Shown here in pieces: positions 61,450-64,000 of a DNA stretch of 64,000 bases. The stretch lies in NCBI RefSeq assembly GCF_950023065.1, contig NC_088679.1:51770001-51834000 (forward strand), written 5' to 3'. The position numbers were made by a program, and so were the translations under genes. Each line of letters begins with the position of its first letter. Positions within the stretch are counted from its first letter, which is position 1. This DNA is from Planococcus citri. Lineage: Eukaryota; Arthropoda; Insecta; Hemiptera; Pseudococcidae. The notes under the pieces were generated by a model, which worked only from the letters and a program-made list of their open reading frames with translations, made no database searches and was not told where the DNA came from.

Positions 61450-62180
61450 TGTACTCATTTTTCCCCATAAAAAGTAACTTGAGAGAACAAAAAAATCTCA
61501 AAAAAGTAAGTAGCCAAAAAAAAAGAAAACTAGGTTATTTGGCAACAAGCAGCAAAGTATGAATTGTGCAATTTCTGGCAAAAAACGAGTTTCTGACAAA
61601 AAACCACTCACAAGACACTTTTTTGAAAATAGTGAGACTTTTTAGAATATTTTCCAAACATTTGGCTATTTTTGGCAGAAAGCGAAAATTTAACAATAAT
61701 TTTAGCGAAAGATAGAGCTCTCCGCAAATTTTGGCAAAAAAGAAAAACTTTTTGGAAACTTTGCTTCAAAGTAAGAGTTTTTCATTATAAATTTGCAAAA
61801 TTATAATTTTTGCAAAAAGCAGAATTTTGAAAAAAATTATTGACAAAAAGTTGAAAATGTTTAGCAAAAAACGATACTTTTGGGTAATTTTTGGAAAAAA
61901 AATTAAAAGTTGAGAAATGTTTTCAATTTTTCCTAAAAAGGTTGGGCTATAATATGACAACTTTTTGATAGAAAGAGGAAAGTTTTGGTAATTTTTGGCA
62001 AACAAGCTCAATTTTTTTGGAAAGTGTAACACTTTTCTTTGGAAATTTTGCTTATCTTCTGCAAAAAAAAAAAACGAGAATTATTTTTAGCGAAAAATCA
62101 CAATCTTTAGCAATTTTTGGCAAAAAGCAAGACTTGGACAATTTTTCAAAAATCTTTAAAAAAGTAATTTTTTAGCAAGC
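61450..62180 (+). repeat. Degenerate repeat family, copy C
   Basis: Repeats of ggcaaaaa, gcgagactt and ttttggcaa as in copies A and B, same orientation. The lead near 61452 (ttgtactcatttttcc and ctcaaaaaagtaagtagcc) matches the lead of copy B. No inverted repeats or target duplication were found at its ends. Confidence 0.6.
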
Positions 62181-64000
62181 TCTGCATTCATCTCCCTCTC
62201 CCCTCTCTTCTCTTCTGTCTCAAGATCCTCACGTTCTCTTATTTATAGCCAGACAAATTTCAACAGTTTCGAAAAATGTTGGGCACAAATCCATCTTACT
62301 TCTGGATCTATGAGAAATAAAGACCAGAATTCATGCATGCCTGATTTTCCCTATTTTGGACTGATTTTTATTTTTTTTTGAGGGGGAGAGGGTGAGCTCT
62401 GTTTTATTCAAATTAACAACCTTTTGGAGTCTAAAATTCATCGTGCTGAAACATAATACGTTTTATACTCGCATTATTCATATTTCATTCCAGGCTTCTA
62501 AAATAAATTTTTAAATTCAATTACGCTGAAAAAAACTGTTATGTACTCTTGACACCATAATATGCTTTTTTACGAATTAATCTGAATAAAAAATCGGGGA
62601 CTCGGGGCACGGGTTTAAATAGGAAAAATACCATCGCAAGCGTCTGCGTTATTAAACAACCCATTTCCCCAATTCCTAAGCAAACGAAACGAAGATGGTC
62701 AATTCAGGCTAACACCAATGCCGTTGAAAATTCCTCAAAATACGAGTGTTATAAACTGGTTAAAAATTTTATTAAACTGCATTGGCCAAGTGGTAATGAC
62801 CGTTCAGCCATCTGTGTCGAATATGTCCAAATGTTCAGCGAAGGTGTTTTCATTTATACACGCAGTGAGTATGTTAGACAATGTCAATAGCCTAAGGTTA
62901 TTCTAAGTAGTAAAATTAGCCGGCAGATTATCAAGGTATGCGGCGGCACAAATCACCAAATGATCGGTCAGCAGTCGCCTGCTGAGTGCTGGTGCATTGA
63001 ATGTGCCATTTTTATCAATTTTTTCGCCCATTGGTTAATTAAAAACACGCGATTTTCATCTAGATTGCAATATTATCGCTTTTGCAAATTGGCAATTAAT
63101 TATCGCGTCCTGCAATTTTATCGTCGAATGAAATTCTATCTGACATTATCATAATGAGCAATTCCCAAATGGTATATGGTCGCGGTCACCGATTTCGCGC
63201 GCGAGATAAGCGTAGAAAGAAAAATCAAAAAAACACCATTTTCCGCGTAAAATAAAAGAAAGTGGTATTTTGATGCGCAACAATTGGCTAGATGCAACAA
63301 TGCAAGCAAACCGGTTCCGCTCTATGATATTAGGTGCATTACAAACTGCAGACCGGAATGGAATGCGATATGTGGGCTTCACGCATATACGGATTGCTCG
63401 TAAATTTTTGAATTTTAATTATAACTAAAAGAAAACAGGAATGACCATTCGTACAAATTAATATTAAAATCAAAACCGGTTGGAATGGAATGAATATTGT
63501 TTCGTGCGAGTAGGTACAATACATATAATATGTAGATGTACATCGTAGAGCCAATCGAATATTCCATATGGACAACAAATACGAATACTATGTTGATTTG
63601 ATTGTATGTAGATGTACATTTCGAAGTAATTGGTGATTTCTTAATTCTTTCGTCATCGGTCAATTTTCGTGGGCAGATCTCGTTTACGAAGCATATACAC
63701 ATATTATACGTAACTTTTGAGCCATAAATACATCAGCCTCGTTTCGTTTATTTTGTTTTTATTCGATACTCGTACGTTTTATTACCATCAACGGCGTACA
63801 TTTCAAAATACAATGTAATATTTTTCGAGAAAAAAAAACTTCTGCAAACAATGTATCGATTGACAAAACTGAAGTAAAATGTATAAAACAACATAAAATC
63901 AACATACAACAAACTGTGCCTCGAACTTTGGAAGTTGTATCGTCTTCAACAATAATAAACATCAAACAATCGTCGTTTCGTTGTTGTACAGGCCTAGTAT

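Larger units (their letters stand above)
52123..64000. other. No gene recognised; probably a very large 5' intron of the kinase gene
   Basis: The kinase exon at 52122-52074 starts mid-codon, so earlier exons must exist. I scanned this stretch on the minus strand for the Gly-rich loop, the VLK lysine motif and a HPNIL-type exon end and found none. It holds T-rich degenerate sequence at 54770-55490, the tandem repeat at 53971-54359, repeat copy C, and CG-richer patches at 59330-59480 and 59700-59780 that could be exon or promoter sequence but could not be proven. Open frames here are short and unlike known proteins. Confidence 0.5.

Noticed and set aside
62718..62906. Plus-strand open frame of 62 codons
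   Set aside because: No family resemblance and no coding neighbours; expected by chance in a region this long.
1..64000. tRNA, rRNA and CRISPR features
   Set aside because: No tRNA A-box/B-box pair, rRNA-like stretch or regular repeat-spacer array was found on reading both strands.

Overview
The window is nuclear DNA from a eukaryote, most likely an insect. It is AT-rich, its genes are cut by many short GT-AG introns (often 70-150 bp), and it carries non-LTR and DNA-transposon remnants. Scattered CTAC/GTAG-rich microsatellites fit a sternorrhynchan hemipteran (aphid or mealybug type), but that assignment is inference only. Nothing bacterial is visible: no operons, Shine-Dalgarno sites or CRISPR.

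Three protein-coding genes could be reconstructed exon by exon. All lie on the minus strand, head to tail, and the splice phase agrees at every junction except one weak donor. (1) A testis-specific-kinase-type protein kinase (TESK, Drosophila center divider) runs from 52122 down to 41677. Its N-lobe exons were not found and probably lie beyond 64000. (2) A GTF3C2-type TFIIIC subunit runs from 39216 to 29806, about 2029 codons in 39 coding exons. It has a GTF3C2-like WD40 C-terminus behind a very long N-terminal region with C2H2/C2HC fingers and five AT-hooks. (3) A RAD54L2/ARIP4 SNF2-family ATPase runs from 28252 to 17428, about 3009 codons in 21 coding exons. A single 3.1-kb in-frame exon coding an Asn/Gln-rich low-complexity region separates its two RecA-like lobes.

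Layout: 1-5.9 kb, intergenic. 5.9-8.25 kb, a decayed non-LTR reverse transcriptase split by a hAT-like element that itself contains a second hAT-like MITE (both with terminal inverted repeats and 8-bp target duplications). 8.3-15.7 kb, intergenic with fold-back repeats and a tandem duplication. 15.7-17.4 kb, probable 3' UTR of RAD54L2. 17.4-28.3 kb, RAD54L2. 28.3-29.8 kb, its leader and a short spacer. 29.8-39.2 kb, GTF3C2. 39.2-40.3 kb, spacer. 40.3-41.7 kb, probable 3' UTR of the kinase. 41.7-52.1 kb, kinase exons with large introns. 52.1-64 kb, no coding exon recognised, probably intron.

The kinase introns hold three same-orientation copies of one degenerate repeat family. One copy sits inside a 1.2-kb element bounded by 12-bp inverted repeats.

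Two of the three genes act in the nucleus (chromatin remodelling and RNA polymerase III transcription); the third regulates actin through cofilin in known relatives. No functional link between them is shown by the sequence. The most unusual signals are the giant low-complexity exon inside the RAD54L2 motor and the finger/AT-hook extension of GTF3C2, coded by a run of 19 small phase-0 exons.
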